DNA of 64,000 nucleotides. It comes from Calditrichia bacterium. Lineage in GTDB: Bacteria > Calditrichota > Calditrichia > RBG-13-44-9 > J075. Made by a program: the position numbers and the translations under genes. The stretch is taken from the NCBI GenBank assembly GCA_028284445.1, contig JANQRS010000002.1:1-64000 (forward strand), given 5' to 3'. The notes below the pieces were generated by a model. The model saw only the letters and a list, made by a program, of their open reading frames with translations, ran no database searches and had not been told where the DNA came from. Below are positions 36,189-45,123 of this stretch, piece after piece. How positions within the stretch are numbered: the first letter of the stretch is position 1; the number at the start of each line of letters is the position of its first letter.

Positions 36189-36236
36189 CTCATTTACTCC
36201 TTTAGAAGGTTTATAAGATCGCATACTGTCAGGCAA

Positions 36237-38366
36237 TTATTTTTCAAGAGCCGTAACGCGTTCTTTCAGCTCCTTGTTTTCCTTCTCCAGTTGGATGAGA
36301 TAGAGGGTCAATTCTTCAACCTTTTGCAGGAGTTTTGTTTGCATAACACTCACGCCGATGCCTTTGCGCATTTCTACTGCCGGCGGTACTTCCGGAAGAT
36401 GTTTATTCTTCTTGACAAATTCTTCGACTTCCGTTAGTGAACGCAGTTGATAATCATCTTCAAAGACAAAATCTGCCGCTACGTCTTCGACAATGATTTC
36501 TTCCGATTTGATGGTACCGTCGACGGTCAGCAGATGTGTTGGCGATTTGGTGCCAATGCCGACGTTGCCGCCATCTAAATATGTGGTGCCCGATCCTGAC
36601 AAACGGACGGCATTTGAACCACTGGCAGTCTTGATATCGACTAAGCCTTGACCGCCGCTAAATTCAGTGAGTTCAATAATCGGATCACCGTCAGCGGATT
36701 CGATACGCAGTACATCTGTATTTGATCCCGATGAGCTAATGTGCAGTTCTGTTTTCGGGTCGTTGTTGCCGATCCCGACATTGCCGCCATCATAATAGAT
36801 GTCATTATTGTCAATCGTCCAGGTGCTGGCGGTAGTAGTTGCAGCAGTGGTTTGTACGGTACCATCCGGGAACTTAAATCCGCCGGTGGTCGAAGAGACA
36901 GTGCCGCTAACCTCAAATTTTTCTCCCGGAGAGCTTGTGCCAACGCCGACGTTGCCATTTCCTTCGATGATCAAAGAGACGGTTTCGACCAGGGTTCCAC
37001 CATCTTCGGTTGTGTTTAGAAATGCAATGCCGCCGTCAGGCGAAGGGCTCTGATTTTGGTCGGTTTTTTCGATAACCAAATAGTCATTTGGCCCGGACAA
37101 AAAGCTTTCATCATAACGAATTCGGAAGCCGTCTCCATCCGGGGCGCCGGATTCATTGGTTTGATGATGAATAAGTGTCTCGGCATTGTTGGTGAACTTC
37201 ATGGCGCCATCTAAGGTTAGGAGCGCTTCCGGATTGGCGGTGCCAACCCCGATATTGCCGTTTCCTTCAATAATTAAGGAGACAGTTTCAACCAGCGTTC
37301 CGCCATCACTGGTGGTATTTAAGAATGCAATACCACCGTCGGGCGAAGGACTCTGGTTTTGGTCGGTTTTTTCGATAACCAAATAGTCGTTTGGCCCGGA
37401 CAGAAAGCTTTCATCATAGCGAATACGGAAGCCGTCTCCATCCGGGGCGCCGGATTCATTGGTTTGATGATGGATGAGCGTATTCGCTGTATTGGTAAAT
37501 TTCATAGCGCCACCTACAGTCAATAGCGCGCCCGGAGTGCTTGTGCCTATACCAACATTGCCAGTGTTGTAATAGATATCATTGCTGTTTATGCTCCAGG
37601 CAGTGGTCGCGCTAACAGCGGCGCTCGTTTGTACGGAGCCGTCCGGGAATTTAAATCCACCGGTAGTGGAGTGTACGATGCCGCCAACCTGGAACTTCTC
37701 CGTGGGGGCGGAGGCACCAATACCAACATTTCCATTCGTTGCATCAACGATCAGGACGTCAGCTACGCCCTCCGGATCGGTCGGCATACTGTCATCATTG
37801 TAGGTTCTAAAGATTTTGAATGTTTTGCTGACTTCATCAGCTATCATCCCAATCTTTTCATATGTACCGGTACTGCTATTAAATTCAATGCCGTCGCCAC
37901 TGGAAAGGCGCAGCGATTTCTCATAGTTTTGATTTGTCCATGATGGGCCGCCAATGATTTCCAGTCTGGCATCCGGAGAATTTGTGCCCATGCCGATGTA
38001 GCCGGCGCTCTTTAATACCAATGTGCTCGAAGGGGTATTTGCTTCAACAACAAAGGGATTCAGGCCATTGTTTCTAAGCCGAAAGTCGCCAGAGGATTGA
38101 TTTGCCAGCCACCATTCTTGATTGGCATTGATCAGTTTCAGAGCACTGGTTGCTGTTCCGGCCGTTTCGACCGCACCAAAAACAATGCCGGAAGATTGAT
38201 AGACGTGCAGTTTGTGAGTTGGCACTTGCAGCCCAATGCCAACATTACCAGTTGTCCAGGCTTGAGGGTTGGTGCTATTGTCCTCCCAATTCCCTTGGGC
38301 AAGAAGGGGACTAATAGCCATGGTAGATAGTACAAGCGTGACGAAGAAAATAGATAGAATTCTCAT
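36237..38366 (-). CDS. tail-fibre-like secreted protein with GIGT repeats
   Basis: 709 aa from the ATG at 38366 (GGGAG upstream), with a signal peptide ending LLAQ. The body is built from blocks of the form GNVGIGTxxPxxxLxV and TTGGFKFPDGSVQT, as in phage tail fibres and related Bacteroidota surface proteins that form trimeric beta-prisms. The C-terminus (KSEEIIVEDVAADFVF, then LTEVEEFVKKNKHLPEVPP and a leucine-rich coiled coil ending TALEK) is the common cap of this class and probably directs trimer formation. A 101-residue unit is tandemly duplicated almost without change. No phage genes are near, so it is likely a cellular adhesin or surface fibre. Confidence 0.8.
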   Translation of the reverse strand: MRILSIFFVTLVLSTMAISPLLAQGNWEDNSTNPQAWTTGNVGIGLQVPTHKLHVYQSSGIVFGAVETAGTATSALKLINANQEWWLANQSSGDFRLRNNGLNPFVVEANTPSSTLVLKSAGYIGMGTNSPDARLEIIGGPSWTNQNYEKSLRLSSGDGIEFNSSTGTYEKIGMIADEVSKTFKIFRTYNDDSMPTDPEGVADVLIVDATNGNVGIGASAPTEKFQVGGIVHSTTGGFKFPDGSVQTSAAVSATTAWSINSNDIYYNTGNVGIGTSTPGALLTVGGAMKFTNTANTLIHHQTNESGAPDGDGFRIRYDESFLSGPNDYLVIEKTDQNQSPSPDGGIAFLNTTSDGGTLVETVSLIIEGNGNIGVGTANPEALLTLDGAMKFTNNAETLIHHQTNESGAPDGDGFRIRYDESFLSGPNDYLVIEKTDQNQSPSPDGGIAFLNTTEDGGTLVETVSLIIEGNGNVGVGTSSPGEKFEVSGTVSSTTGGFKFPDGTVQTTAATTTASTWTIDNNDIYYDGGNVGIGNNDPKTELHISSSGSNTDVLRIESADGDPIIELTEFSGGQGLVDIKTASGSNAVRLSGSGTTYLDGGNVGIGTKSPTHLLTVDGTIKSEEIIVEDVAADFVFEDDYQLRSLTEVEEFVKKNKHLPEVPPAVEMRKGIGVSVMQTKLLQKVEELTLYLIQLEKENKELKERVTALEK
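36940..37510 (-). repeat. 303-bp tandem duplication inside the fibre gene
   Basis: The DNA at about 36940-37207 recurs at about 37243-37510 with an offset of 303 bases (101 codons). Protein copies share GAPDGDGFRIRYDESFLSG and PNDYLVIEKTDQNQSPSP without change; differences are mostly silent or conservative, so the duplication is recent or kept alike by recombination. Confidence 0.85.
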
Positions 38367-38497
38367 TTTCCAGGCTCCCAAAAAGTGCAAAATTGAAGGT
38401 GAATTAACTGCCAGCTGGTATCTCTTCTTGGGGGGAATTTGAAGAATTCTGAAAAAAAGTAATGGGGGAGGAAAATACGATGTTGAGGTCGGAAGTT

Positions 38498-38526
38498 AAA
38501 AAGGACGCCGCCATCGGCAGGCGGCG
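38498..38526 (-). terminator. rho-independent terminator
   Basis: Stem CGCCGCC / GGCGGCG with a 7-base loop, followed on the minus strand by TCCTTTTTAAC, 17 bases after the stop of the coiled-coil protein gene. Confidence 0.75.
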
Positions 38527-38542
38527 ATCCGTATGAACACTC

Positions 38543-39184
38543 TTATTCTTCAATCTGTTCGAGCTTTTGGCGGCCTTTTGCAAGGGTTTCACGCTCGCGA
38601 TTAATGATATCGCGAATCTTGGCAACGCGCGCCTCTGCCGCTTTGATTTTTGCTTCTTTTTCGCTGATCACATCGTTGCTCAGTTCGCCGTTCTCCTTGC
38701 TCTTGACCAGGCGCTCCCTGGCTTTGGCAATCTTCGCTTCTGCATCAGCAACGGTTTCTTCGCCGCGCTTGATGTTTTCCTGAGACTCGGCCATTTTCCT
38801 GCGCAAGCGTTCCTGGGCTTCCATCGATCGTTTGCTATGCCCGTATGCCTTGCCTTTTGCTTTCTTTTTCTCCATGCGGTCGCGGGCTTCTTCATTGCGC
38901 TCCTGACCATGTTCTTCTATTTGTTCGCGCTTCTCACGCATCTTCTCGCGTTTTTCCTGCATTTTCTCTTTCATCTCGGTGCGCTTTTCCTTTTGCTTCT
39001 CACGCATTTCAGCCTTCTTCTCACGCTGCTTTTCTTTCATCTCTTTCATGCGCTTCTGCTTTTCTACCTTGATCTTCTCCTGCTTTTCGACAGCCTTGGT
39101 TTTTTCCTGGGCGAGCAAGGCGCCACCGGTTGCAAGTAACAGGGCAAATGTGGCGATGCTGCAAATTTTCACTAGATACGTCAT
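38543..39184 (-). CDS. exported highly charged coiled-coil protein
   Basis: 213 aa from the ATG at 39184 (AGAGGT upstream). Signal peptide at about 1-25 (LLLATGGALLAQ). The remainder is nearly all Lys, Glu, Arg, Met and Gln in long heptad-like runs (KMKEKQREKKAEMREKQ-type words) with no Pro and almost no aromatic residues, predicting a single long helix or coiled coil. A less basic second half (NIKRGEETVADAEAKIAK) has clearer heptads. It resembles periplasmic spacer or scaffold helices, but no family is recognised. The small Lpp-like lipoprotein next to it, also helical, suggests a shared envelope role. Confidence 0.7.
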   Translation of the reverse strand: MTYLVKICSIATFALLLATGGALLAQEKTKAVEKQEKIKVEKQKRMKEMKEKQREKKAEMREKQKEKRTEMKEKMQEKREKMREKREQIEEHGQERNEEARDRMEKKKAKGKAYGHSKRSMEAQERLRRKMAESQENIKRGEETVADAEAKIAKARERLVKSKENGELSNDVISEKEAKIKAAEARVAKIRDIINRERETLAKGRQKLEQIEE

Positions 39185-39254
39185 GTCTATACCTCTTGGC
39201 ATTCTTTAAATTGGTATTTGGGATTTGTTTTTTCGACTCAAAAGCCTTGGTTGC

Positions 39255-39500
39255 CTAAATATCTTCAAGCAGTTCGTCCACAGATTTCTTCAATTCTTCG
39301 GTCTCCTTCTGCAGCTCTTCCGCATTTTCTTTCAGGGTCTCCGCTGTTTCCTCAAGATCTTTGGTCAACTCGTCGACTTCTTCAGCGACAGACTCTTGCT
39401 TGGCCTTTGCAGTTTCTTTCATTTCTGCTTTTTCCTTGCTGCTGCAGGCGCCCAGGGCAAGGCACATTGCCAGAATTGCCGTTAGGTATAGTGTTCTCAT
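39255..39500 (-). CDS. small coiled-coil lipoprotein (Lpp-like)
   Basis: 81 aa. Lipoprotein signal with LGAC (Cys19); the mature part is an acidic coiled coil of heptads (EEVDELTKDLEETAETL and onward). The size and layout recall Braun's lipoprotein and other helical envelope lipoproteins, but there is no C-terminal Lys for peptidoglycan linkage (it ends LLEDI). AGAGGA precedes the ATG at 39500. Seventy bases separate it from the charged coiled-coil gene on the same strand. Confidence 0.75.
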   Translation of the reverse strand: MRTLYLTAILAMCLALGACSSKEKAEMKETAKAKQESVAEEVDELTKDLEETAETLKENAEELQKETEELKKSVDELLEDI

Positions 39501-39878
39501 AACATCCTCTTTCCGTTAAGGGTGATTTCTTGTTACATCGACTGATGAGTAGCTCCGCTATGTAGTTAATTGCAAAGCATCCAAAAGCCCAGTTCTTGTA
39601 ATGCTTTTATTTTCAATATATTAGTGGGCTTTTTCAGTTTTGTTGTGATGAATAACACGGTTGTGCATGATAAGCCACGGCATTTTCCGGAGCGATGTTG
39701 GCTTGAACTGTCTAAAGATCGAGGTTCTTATTCGTATCGATTTAGACTTTATTGAATCGAAAAAGTCACGCTGCGGTTTTTCTTTTCTCTATATGTTTTT
39801 TTTCGCGTAAACAGTACATTTAACAAAGGTTCTGAGAGGTAGGTCTGACCATCGCTCACAATCGACGGAGACATCCGC
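39501..39878. other. divergent intergenic region
   Basis: About 380 bases between the diverging lipoprotein gene and the 326-aa gene. T-rich on the plus strand; no recognised gene or repeat. Promoters for both neighbours are expected here. GGAG for the next gene is at 39866-39870. Confidence 0.4.
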
Positions 39879-40859
39879 ATGTTATCATCAGTGAAAGCAT
39901 TTACCACCGGCATTATTGACTATGCCGGTCTCTTCCCGCCTGCCGGACTCTCAATGGAAAAAGCGTTTTTGAATTATGCGGCATATCGTAATCATAATGA
40001 TCGCTGGATGTTATCACGCTTTGTTTGTCCATCGGCTCGCCTGTCCGAAATTGACAAGTATGCCGACGTGCTGCGGGAAGGGCCGCCTTTTAGATTTGCG
40101 GTGCTTGCCGGTGCTGCGCGAGATGTTGACAGTTATCTCCCGGCTATCAAACGCACCATTGATGAAATGACCGGATTCTACGAGCGTCATCCCGGTCGGG
40201 TAATGCCCGATGTGCTCGAGACCCGCCTGCCGGCTCAAGCCGTGAAGCAAAAGCAGTTTTTCGCCATTCGCGAATTGCTGCGGGGCATTGAGGAATTGTT
40301 TGCAGCCAGTGACTTACCGGCCGTTCAGGTCTATTATGAAGCACCAATGGACGACAATTGGGCGGATAGTTGGCCAAGGGTTGTTGAAGCAATTGCGCTT
40401 CATAATAGAGAGATAAAGAACCGGGATGCGTACCTGGGTTCAGCCTTTAAATTACGCTGTGGTGGCGTAGAAGCCCAGCAATATCCGACTCCGGAGCAAG
40501 TTGCCGCTGCAATTACCTGGTGCCGTGATGCCAGGGTGAAGATGAAGGCAACCGCCGGATTGCATCATCCGCTGCGTCATTATAATGAAGAAGCCGGGGT
40601 AACGATGCACGGGTTTATCAACGTTTTTGGGGCCGCGATGCTGGCTCGTTACCAAAATCTTTCCGCTGAAACCCTTCAAGAAGTTATTGCAGATGAGATG
40701 TCCCAGCATTTTGTCTTTAGTGAAAACGGTCTGAACTGGTGTGGACATCAGGTGTCGGTGGCAGATATTGCGGCGGCGCGCGAGGCGTATATTACCTCGT
40801 TTGGCTGCTGCAGTTTTGATGATCCGCGCGAGGATCTCGCGGCAATGCGATTAATGTAA
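39879..40859 (+). CDS. conserved-looking protein of unknown function (326 aa)
   Basis: Soluble 326-aa protein without a signal peptide. Motifs that look functional: DYAGLFPPAGLSM near the N-terminus, VQVYYEAPMDD (middle), FKLRCGGVEAQQYPTPEQVA, MKATAGLHHPLRHYNEE and HGFINVFGAAMLA, then CGHQVSVADI and a Cys-Cys pair (FGCCSFDDP) at the end. The spacing of strands and helices suggests a TIM-barrel-like enzyme with Lys, Arg, Glu and two adjacent His as candidate active-site residues. I recall similar uncharacterised proteins in other environmental bacteria but know no name. GGAG stands nine bases before the ATG. It precedes glycogen synthase, with a palindromic spacer between. Confidence 0.75.
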   Translation: MLSSVKAFTTGIIDYAGLFPPAGLSMEKAFLNYAAYRNHNDRWMLSRFVCPSARLSEIDKYADVLREGPPFRFAVLAGAARDVDSYLPAIKRTIDEMTGFYERHPGRVMPDVLETRLPAQAVKQKQFFAIRELLRGIEELFAASDLPAVQVYYEAPMDDNWADSWPRVVEAIALHNREIKNRDAYLGSAFKLRCGGVEAQQYPTPEQVAAAITWCRDARVKMKATAGLHHPLRHYNEEAGVTMHGFINVFGAAMLARYQNLSAETLQEVIADEMSQHFVFSENGLNWCGHQVSVADIAAAREAYITSFGCCSFDDPREDLAAMRLM

Positions 40860-40870
40860 ATAAGAAGAAA

Positions 40871-40942
40871 AGAATTCCAAATTCCAGAAGTCCAAATTCC
40901 AAAAATGACAATTGGAATTTTTAGTGTTGGAATTTGGTAATT
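40871..40942. repeat. AATTCCAAATTCC inverted repeat
   Basis: AATTCCAAATTCCA on the left is matched by TGGAATTTGGTAATT on the right; an inner pair AAATTCCAAAAAT / ATTGGAATTTTT is nested inside. It fills much of the spacer between the unknown gene and glycogen synthase. Confidence 0.65.
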
Positions 40943-41051
40943 GTTGTTCACACTAACGATCCGAAAAGAAGCGTCCGATCTTTGATAATGGCGAAACCCG
41001 CCACTTTCTCAACAGATCCACCTGTAAAATTACTTAGAAACGGAACTGACT

Positions 41052-42515
41052 ATGGACCCGCTGAAAATTTGTTTTATTTCCTCCGAAATTGTCCCTTTTG
41101 CCAAGACCGGTGGTCTGGCCGACGTCTCCGGCGCCCTCGGCAAATACCTTGATCAGGCTGGTCATGACGTGCGCCTGTTTATGCCTTTGTATGACAAGAT
41201 CGATACCGACAAATATGACATGCATGTTGTCGACTTCCTGCAAAATATTACCCTCAATTTCAATGGTTTCGATATCACTTTTACCGTGGTCACGACCAAA
41301 CTGCCCGATAGTAATGCCGATGTTTATCTGATTCATTGCCCGGACCTCTATCATCGCGGTAGCATTTATACCGAAGATCATGATGAATATTTGAGATTTG
41401 TTGTCCTGGTTCGGGCGGTTATCGAATCCTGTCAGCGGATGGGATGGGGGCCGGACGTTTTTCACTGCAACGACTGGCAAAGTGCGATGCTGCCATTTTA
41501 CCTGAAAACCGTCTATCAATGGGATGACCTGTTCGCCAACTCGCGGACAATCCTTACCATTCACAATATTGGCTACCAGGGCATTTTCGGATCGGATCGT
41601 TTGGGACCCCTGAATCTGCAAGAGTGGGCACACATGTTACCGCAGGATGACCTCGCCGATAACATGCTCAATTATATGAAAACAGGCTTGCTGCTGGCAG
41701 ACGTGATCACCACTGTTAGTAATACCTACGCCCGGGAAATCCAGACGGCTGAATACGGCGCGGGAATGGAATATATTCTCCAGCAGCGCAGCGATCATTT
41801 AATCGGCATCGTGAACGGGGTTGATTATGAAGACTGGAATCCGGAAACTGATGAGCATTTGACCCATAAATATTCCAGTAAGCGTCTTGCCGGTAAGGAG
41901 AAAAACAAGAAGGAGCTGCTGGAGTCATTTAATCTGCCATATCGCAAAGGTGTCCCGCTTTTCAGTATTATCTCTCGCCTGACAGTTCAGAAGGGGTTTG
42001 ATATTCTCGAAGAAATCCTCTTCGAAATCCTGCAGAATTACGATTTGCAGTTCATTGTTCTTGGTAGTGGCGATGATCGTTATGCTCGCCTGTTCCATCA
42101 AGCCCAATATCATTTTCCGCAGAAGTTTGGTTTTTATGAAGGGTACCACATTCCCTTATCACACAAAATTGAGGCCGGCAGCGACATCTTTGTGATGCCT
42201 TCGCGCTATGAACCTTGCGGGCTGAACCAAATTTACAGCCTCAAGTACGGGACGGTGCCGATTGTTCGCAAGACCGGTGGCCTGGCTGATACCGTCGAAT
42301 TCTATGACTGGGAAAGCGATTCAGGCACCGGTTTCGTGTTTGAATATTACAATTCAGACAGCCTGAAATGGGCGATCGACTATGCCTATACTACTTACCA
42401 GCATCGCGATACCTGGAAACGCCTGATGAAGCGCGGCATGGCCCAGAATTTTTCCTGGGAACTGCAGGTACAGAAGTATGTGGACTTGTATCAGCATCTT
42501 GTAGGTGTTAGCTAG
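41052..42515 (+). CDS. glgA: glycogen synthase (ADP-glucose), GT5
   Basis: Builds alpha-1,4-glucan from ADP-glucose in the cytoplasm. 487 aa, normal for bacterial GlgA. N-terminal KTGGLADVSGALGK (ADP-glucose-binding Lys-x-Gly-Gly), TIHNIGYQGIFG, and C-terminal SRYEPCGLNQIYSLKYG with VRKTGGLADTV, containing the catalytic Glu region, are intact. GGAAC stands near the ATG. No other glycogen genes are nearby. Transcription probably ends at the palindrome at 42534-42581, nineteen bases past the stop. Confidence 0.95.
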   Translation: MDPLKICFISSEIVPFAKTGGLADVSGALGKYLDQAGHDVRLFMPLYDKIDTDKYDMHVVDFLQNITLNFNGFDITFTVVTTKLPDSNADVYLIHCPDLYHRGSIYTEDHDEYLRFVVLVRAVIESCQRMGWGPDVFHCNDWQSAMLPFYLKTVYQWDDLFANSRTILTIHNIGYQGIFGSDRLGPLNLQEWAHMLPQDDLADNMLNYMKTGLLLADVITTVSNTYAREIQTAEYGAGMEYILQQRSDHLIGIVNGVDYEDWNPETDEHLTHKYSSKRLAGKEKNKKELLESFNLPYRKGVPLFSIISRLTVQKGFDILEEILFEILQNYDLQFIVLGSGDDRYARLFHQAQYHFPQKFGFYEGYHIPLSHKIEAGSDIFVMPSRYEPCGLNQIYSLKYGTVPIVRKTGGLADTVEFYDWESDSGTGFVFEYYNSDSLKWAIDYAYTTYQHRDTWKRLMKRGMAQNFSWELQVQKYVDLYQHLVGVS

Positions 42516-42533
42516 ATCGATGATCGATGATCG

Positions 42534-42581
42534 CAACATCCCCCTGAATCCCCCTTCGAAGGGGGACGCAGGGGGATGTTG
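42534..42581. repeat. TTCGAA-centred palindrome, copy 3
   Basis: CAACATCCCCCTG on the left mirrors CAGGGGGATGTTG on the right around CCCCCTTCGAAGGGGG. It is preceded by a GATCGATGATCGATGATCG run that begins at the glgA stop. Confidence 0.85.
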
Positions 42582-42656
42582 TAACAGAGCTATTCCCTCC
42601 ATGAGCATGTTAAGGCATCTTCAAACGGTTGAAGTTTAATCCATTTTGGAGTTGCT

Positions 42657-43697
42657 ATGAAAATGCCCCTACCGATAGTGCTCATCATCTCTCTTTTTAC
42701 TATCCAATCCTGCGAAAAAGATTTAGTGGCGCCGTCACCCCCGGACACTTATAGAATTCTATTCCAGTTGAGTGGATCTTTTAAGGGTGAACCTGTATCG
42801 GATCTGTTCACGGTTTCAGAGTTTGGCGGGGATTTAGAACGGATAACTGACGCAGATATTTCCAGCCGTAATATGCGATGGTCTGAAGATGGGGCATTCA
42901 TATACCATTATGAGTTTGATTCTGTGCGTGGTGGCATCTATCGTCGCAATAACGACGGCACAAATCCGGTGAATCTGACGCAGAGACTTTTTGGAATAGA
43001 TCTCGATCCAATTCATTTCTCTGTTTCAAGAGACGGGAAGAAAATTGCCTTTCTGAATGTCCCGGACTTATTCGTTTTCCACGCTGATAGTATCGAACAG
43101 GTAACAGACGGAGAAACCGGCGTTAGCCGCCCGATTTGGTCACCTGTTGATGATAATTTACTAGCGTTCACAGCTGTCAATTCCTTAGGCGTGACGGCCT
43201 TGCTTATGGTGGATTTGACAAATGGGATCACTAAGGAACTGACGCCGGAGCAGATGAATCTGAGTGGCTATTTCGTGTGGTCTCCCGATGGTTCCTGTAT
43301 CTCATTCACCGATAAAAACCATAAACATATATATATTTTGGATATCGCGACCCTTTCCATTAGGGAGTTTACTTCAAGTGAAGTAACTGACTGGAAGCCA
43401 AATTGGTCGCCTGATGGACGCAAAATAGTATTTGTTCGTTATTTTGACGTCGATCATATAGAATTGATTGTCAAGGGGGTCGATGATGACGTTGAAAGGA
43501 TATTGTTAAGCACGGACGTGATTCTTGAGGAGCCAGGCTGGGCGCCCCACGGCGAGAGCATTGCTTTTCGATGGGGAGAATTCCCACGTTCTCTATATTT
43601 GATAAACCAGGATGGGTCAAGTGTACGTAAGATAACGTCACAGGACGCGAGTGACAGAGAGTTCAACTATGTCTGGTCGCCGGTGCCGATTCCCTGA
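42657..43697 (+). CDS. PD40/TolB-like beta-propeller lipoprotein, paralogue 1
   Basis: 346 aa. Lipoprotein signal with lipobox IQSC (Cys19). The rest is a TolB-type propeller of PD40 repeats, visible as RNMRWSEDGAFIYH, SVSRDGKKIAFL, WSPVDDNLLAF, WSPDGSCISFTD, NWSPDGRKIVFVR, and ending VWSPVPIP. Such propellers bind proteins or glycans in the periplasm or on the surface. The next gene is a close paralogue with the same ending. A short spacer follows glycogen synthase and the palindrome; no functional link to it is evident. Confidence 0.82.
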   Translation: MKMPLPIVLIISLFTIQSCEKDLVAPSPPDTYRILFQLSGSFKGEPVSDLFTVSEFGGDLERITDADISSRNMRWSEDGAFIYHYEFDSVRGGIYRRNNDGTNPVNLTQRLFGIDLDPIHFSVSRDGKKIAFLNVPDLFVFHADSIEQVTDGETGVSRPIWSPVDDNLLAFTAVNSLGVTALLMVDLTNGITKELTPEQMNLSGYFVWSPDGSCISFTDKNHKHIYILDIATLSIREFTSSEVTDWKPNWSPDGRKIVFVRYFDVDHIELIVKGVDDDVERILLSTDVILEEPGWAPHGESIAFRWGEFPRSLYLINQDGSSVRKITSQDASDREFNYVWSPVPIP

Positions 43698-43827
43698 CGA
43701 TGTGGCGTTGAACGGTGATCGATCATCGTGTGTGTTACGTCCTGCTTCATTTGAAAAAAATTGCTTCCTGCCTAAACTAAAGATATCTTAAAAGAGCTAG
43801 TACTAATACTATTCCACTGGAGTTGGG

Positions 43828-44892
43828 ATGAAAGTGTTTTTGATAACGCTCTGTATGATCGTTCTTGCCATGTTTCCAGCCTGCGAAGAAGATGTTGTTG
43901 GTACAGTGTTACCATCGACACCCGCGACGCATAGAATTCTATTTAGTCTGCAAGGATCTTATAACGGTGAAAACGTTTGGGATCTCTTCACGGTTGCAGA
44001 GTCAGGCGGAGACTTGCAGCGGATAACCAACTCTCATGTTTACAGCTATAATCTGCAATGGTCTGCAGATGCGGCATCAATATATTATCATAACTTCGGC
44101 TTTGACAGTGGATACCTCTACCGATGCAATCAGGATGGCACAAATCAACTAAACCTTACTCAGTCCACACTTGCCCGCCATCATAATCCTAAGCGTTTTT
44201 CTATTTCAGCAGACGGAAAGCGAATTGCCTATATCGCATCTACGGAAGAGGGGTGGCATCTATTTATTTTAGAGGATGATCATCTCAAACAGTTAACGCG
44301 TGGAGAATGGGATGTCCAGAGCCTGGCCTGGTCACCTGTAAATGATAATTTGATCGCCTTTTCACAGTTTATTTCCCATCGCCGGTCGCGCCTGGTGTTT
44401 GCAAATATCTCAAATGGTGATATTCAGGAGTTGGTTTCAGAAGAGGCGGCATTTAGGGACGGCATTGAATGGTCTCCCGACGGTAGCAGGATTGCATTTA
44501 CAGACAGACGGGACAGGAATATTTTTATTGTGGATTTCAATTCCCGCTTGATAACACAGTTTACTTCAAATGAACCAAATGATTACAGTCCAAACTGGTC
44601 CCCGGACGGGCGCAAAATCGCTTTTGTTCGTTATTTTGGCCTCGATCATACCCAATTGGTTGTCAAGGGGGTTGATGATGGCCTTGAAAGTGTCTTATTC
44701 GATACAGAACATGCTTTGCATGCGCCAGCATGGGCCCCGCACGGCAAAAGTATTGCCTTTATTGAGAGTATAGAAGGTTGGTATTCTCTTCTTGTGATTG
44801 AGCGGGATGGATCAAATTTGCGAAGACTAACATCCGAAGGTCAGGATGTCATCTCGGCAGGCGTTGTATGGTCGCCAGTGCCGATTCCTTGA
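43828..44892 (+). CDS. PD40/TolB-like beta-propeller lipoprotein, paralogue 2
   Basis: 354 aa, paralogous to the preceding gene along its length: YRILF/HRILF, DLFTVSEFGGDLERIT against DLFTVAESGGDLQRIT, NWSPDGRKI(V/A)FVRYF and an identical WSPVPIP end. Lipobox-like FPAC (Cys19). Repeats: WSADAASIYYH, SISADGKRIAYIA, WSPVNDNLIAFS, WSPDGSRIAFTD, NWSPDGRKIAFVR, WAPHGKSIAFIE. The two genes are a tandem duplication that has diverged mainly in the loops. Transcription probably ends near the palindrome at 44915-44960. Confidence 0.82.
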   Translation: MKVFLITLCMIVLAMFPACEEDVVGTVLPSTPATHRILFSLQGSYNGENVWDLFTVAESGGDLQRITNSHVYSYNLQWSADAASIYYHNFGFDSGYLYRCNQDGTNQLNLTQSTLARHHNPKRFSISADGKRIAYIASTEEGWHLFILEDDHLKQLTRGEWDVQSLAWSPVNDNLIAFSQFISHRRSRLVFANISNGDIQELVSEEAAFRDGIEWSPDGSRIAFTDRRDRNIFIVDFNSRLITQFTSNEPNDYSPNWSPDGRKIAFVRYFGLDHTQLVVKGVDDGLESVLFDTEHALHAPAWAPHGKSIAFIESIEGWYSLLVIERDGSNLRRLTSEGQDVISAGVVWSPVPIP

Positions 44893-44914
44893 CAATGTTC
44901 GTTGACCGTTGTGC

Positions 44915-44960
44915 AACATCCCCCTGTGTCCCACTTCGAAGGGGGATTCAGGGGGATGTT
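44915..44960. repeat. TTCGAA-centred palindrome, copy 4
   Basis: AACATCCCCCTG and CAGGGGGATGTT arms around CCACTTCGAAGGGGG; one arm has a mismatch. Twenty-two bases past the stop of the second PD40 lipoprotein gene. Confidence 0.8.
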
Positions 44961-45014
44961 CAATATTTGACAATTCAACCAATTTACGAAACGTCCAATC
45001 CCCCTAAAATTAAT

Positions 45015-45075
45015 GCAGAGACAGCCCGATACTCTGGACTGCCTCTACACTTGTTGAGGAGAGGGGTCTATTTTT
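45015..45075. repeat. 60-bp direct repeat, copy 1
   Basis: Reads GCAGAGACAGCCCGATACTC, TGGACTGCCTCTACAC and TTGTTGAGGAGAGGGGTCTA. A second copy is at 45227-45286. Each has internal imperfect dyad symmetry (TAGAGACAGCCC against GGACTGCCTCTA). Confidence 0.85.
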
Positions 45076-45123
45076 ACTTCGCATATCCACCAGTAAACAA
45101 GAAATCTGATGTTTCTGGCAGAT

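Noticed and set aside
36237..38366. Prophage fragment because of tail-fibre-like repeats
   Set aside because: A signal peptide is present and no capsid, portal, terminase, lysis or integrase gene is near.
38567..39139. 190-codon plus-strand frame, very Phe/Leu-rich
   Set aside because: It is the exact antisense of the Lys/Glu-rich coiled-coil gene, which makes Phe/Leu codons by necessity.
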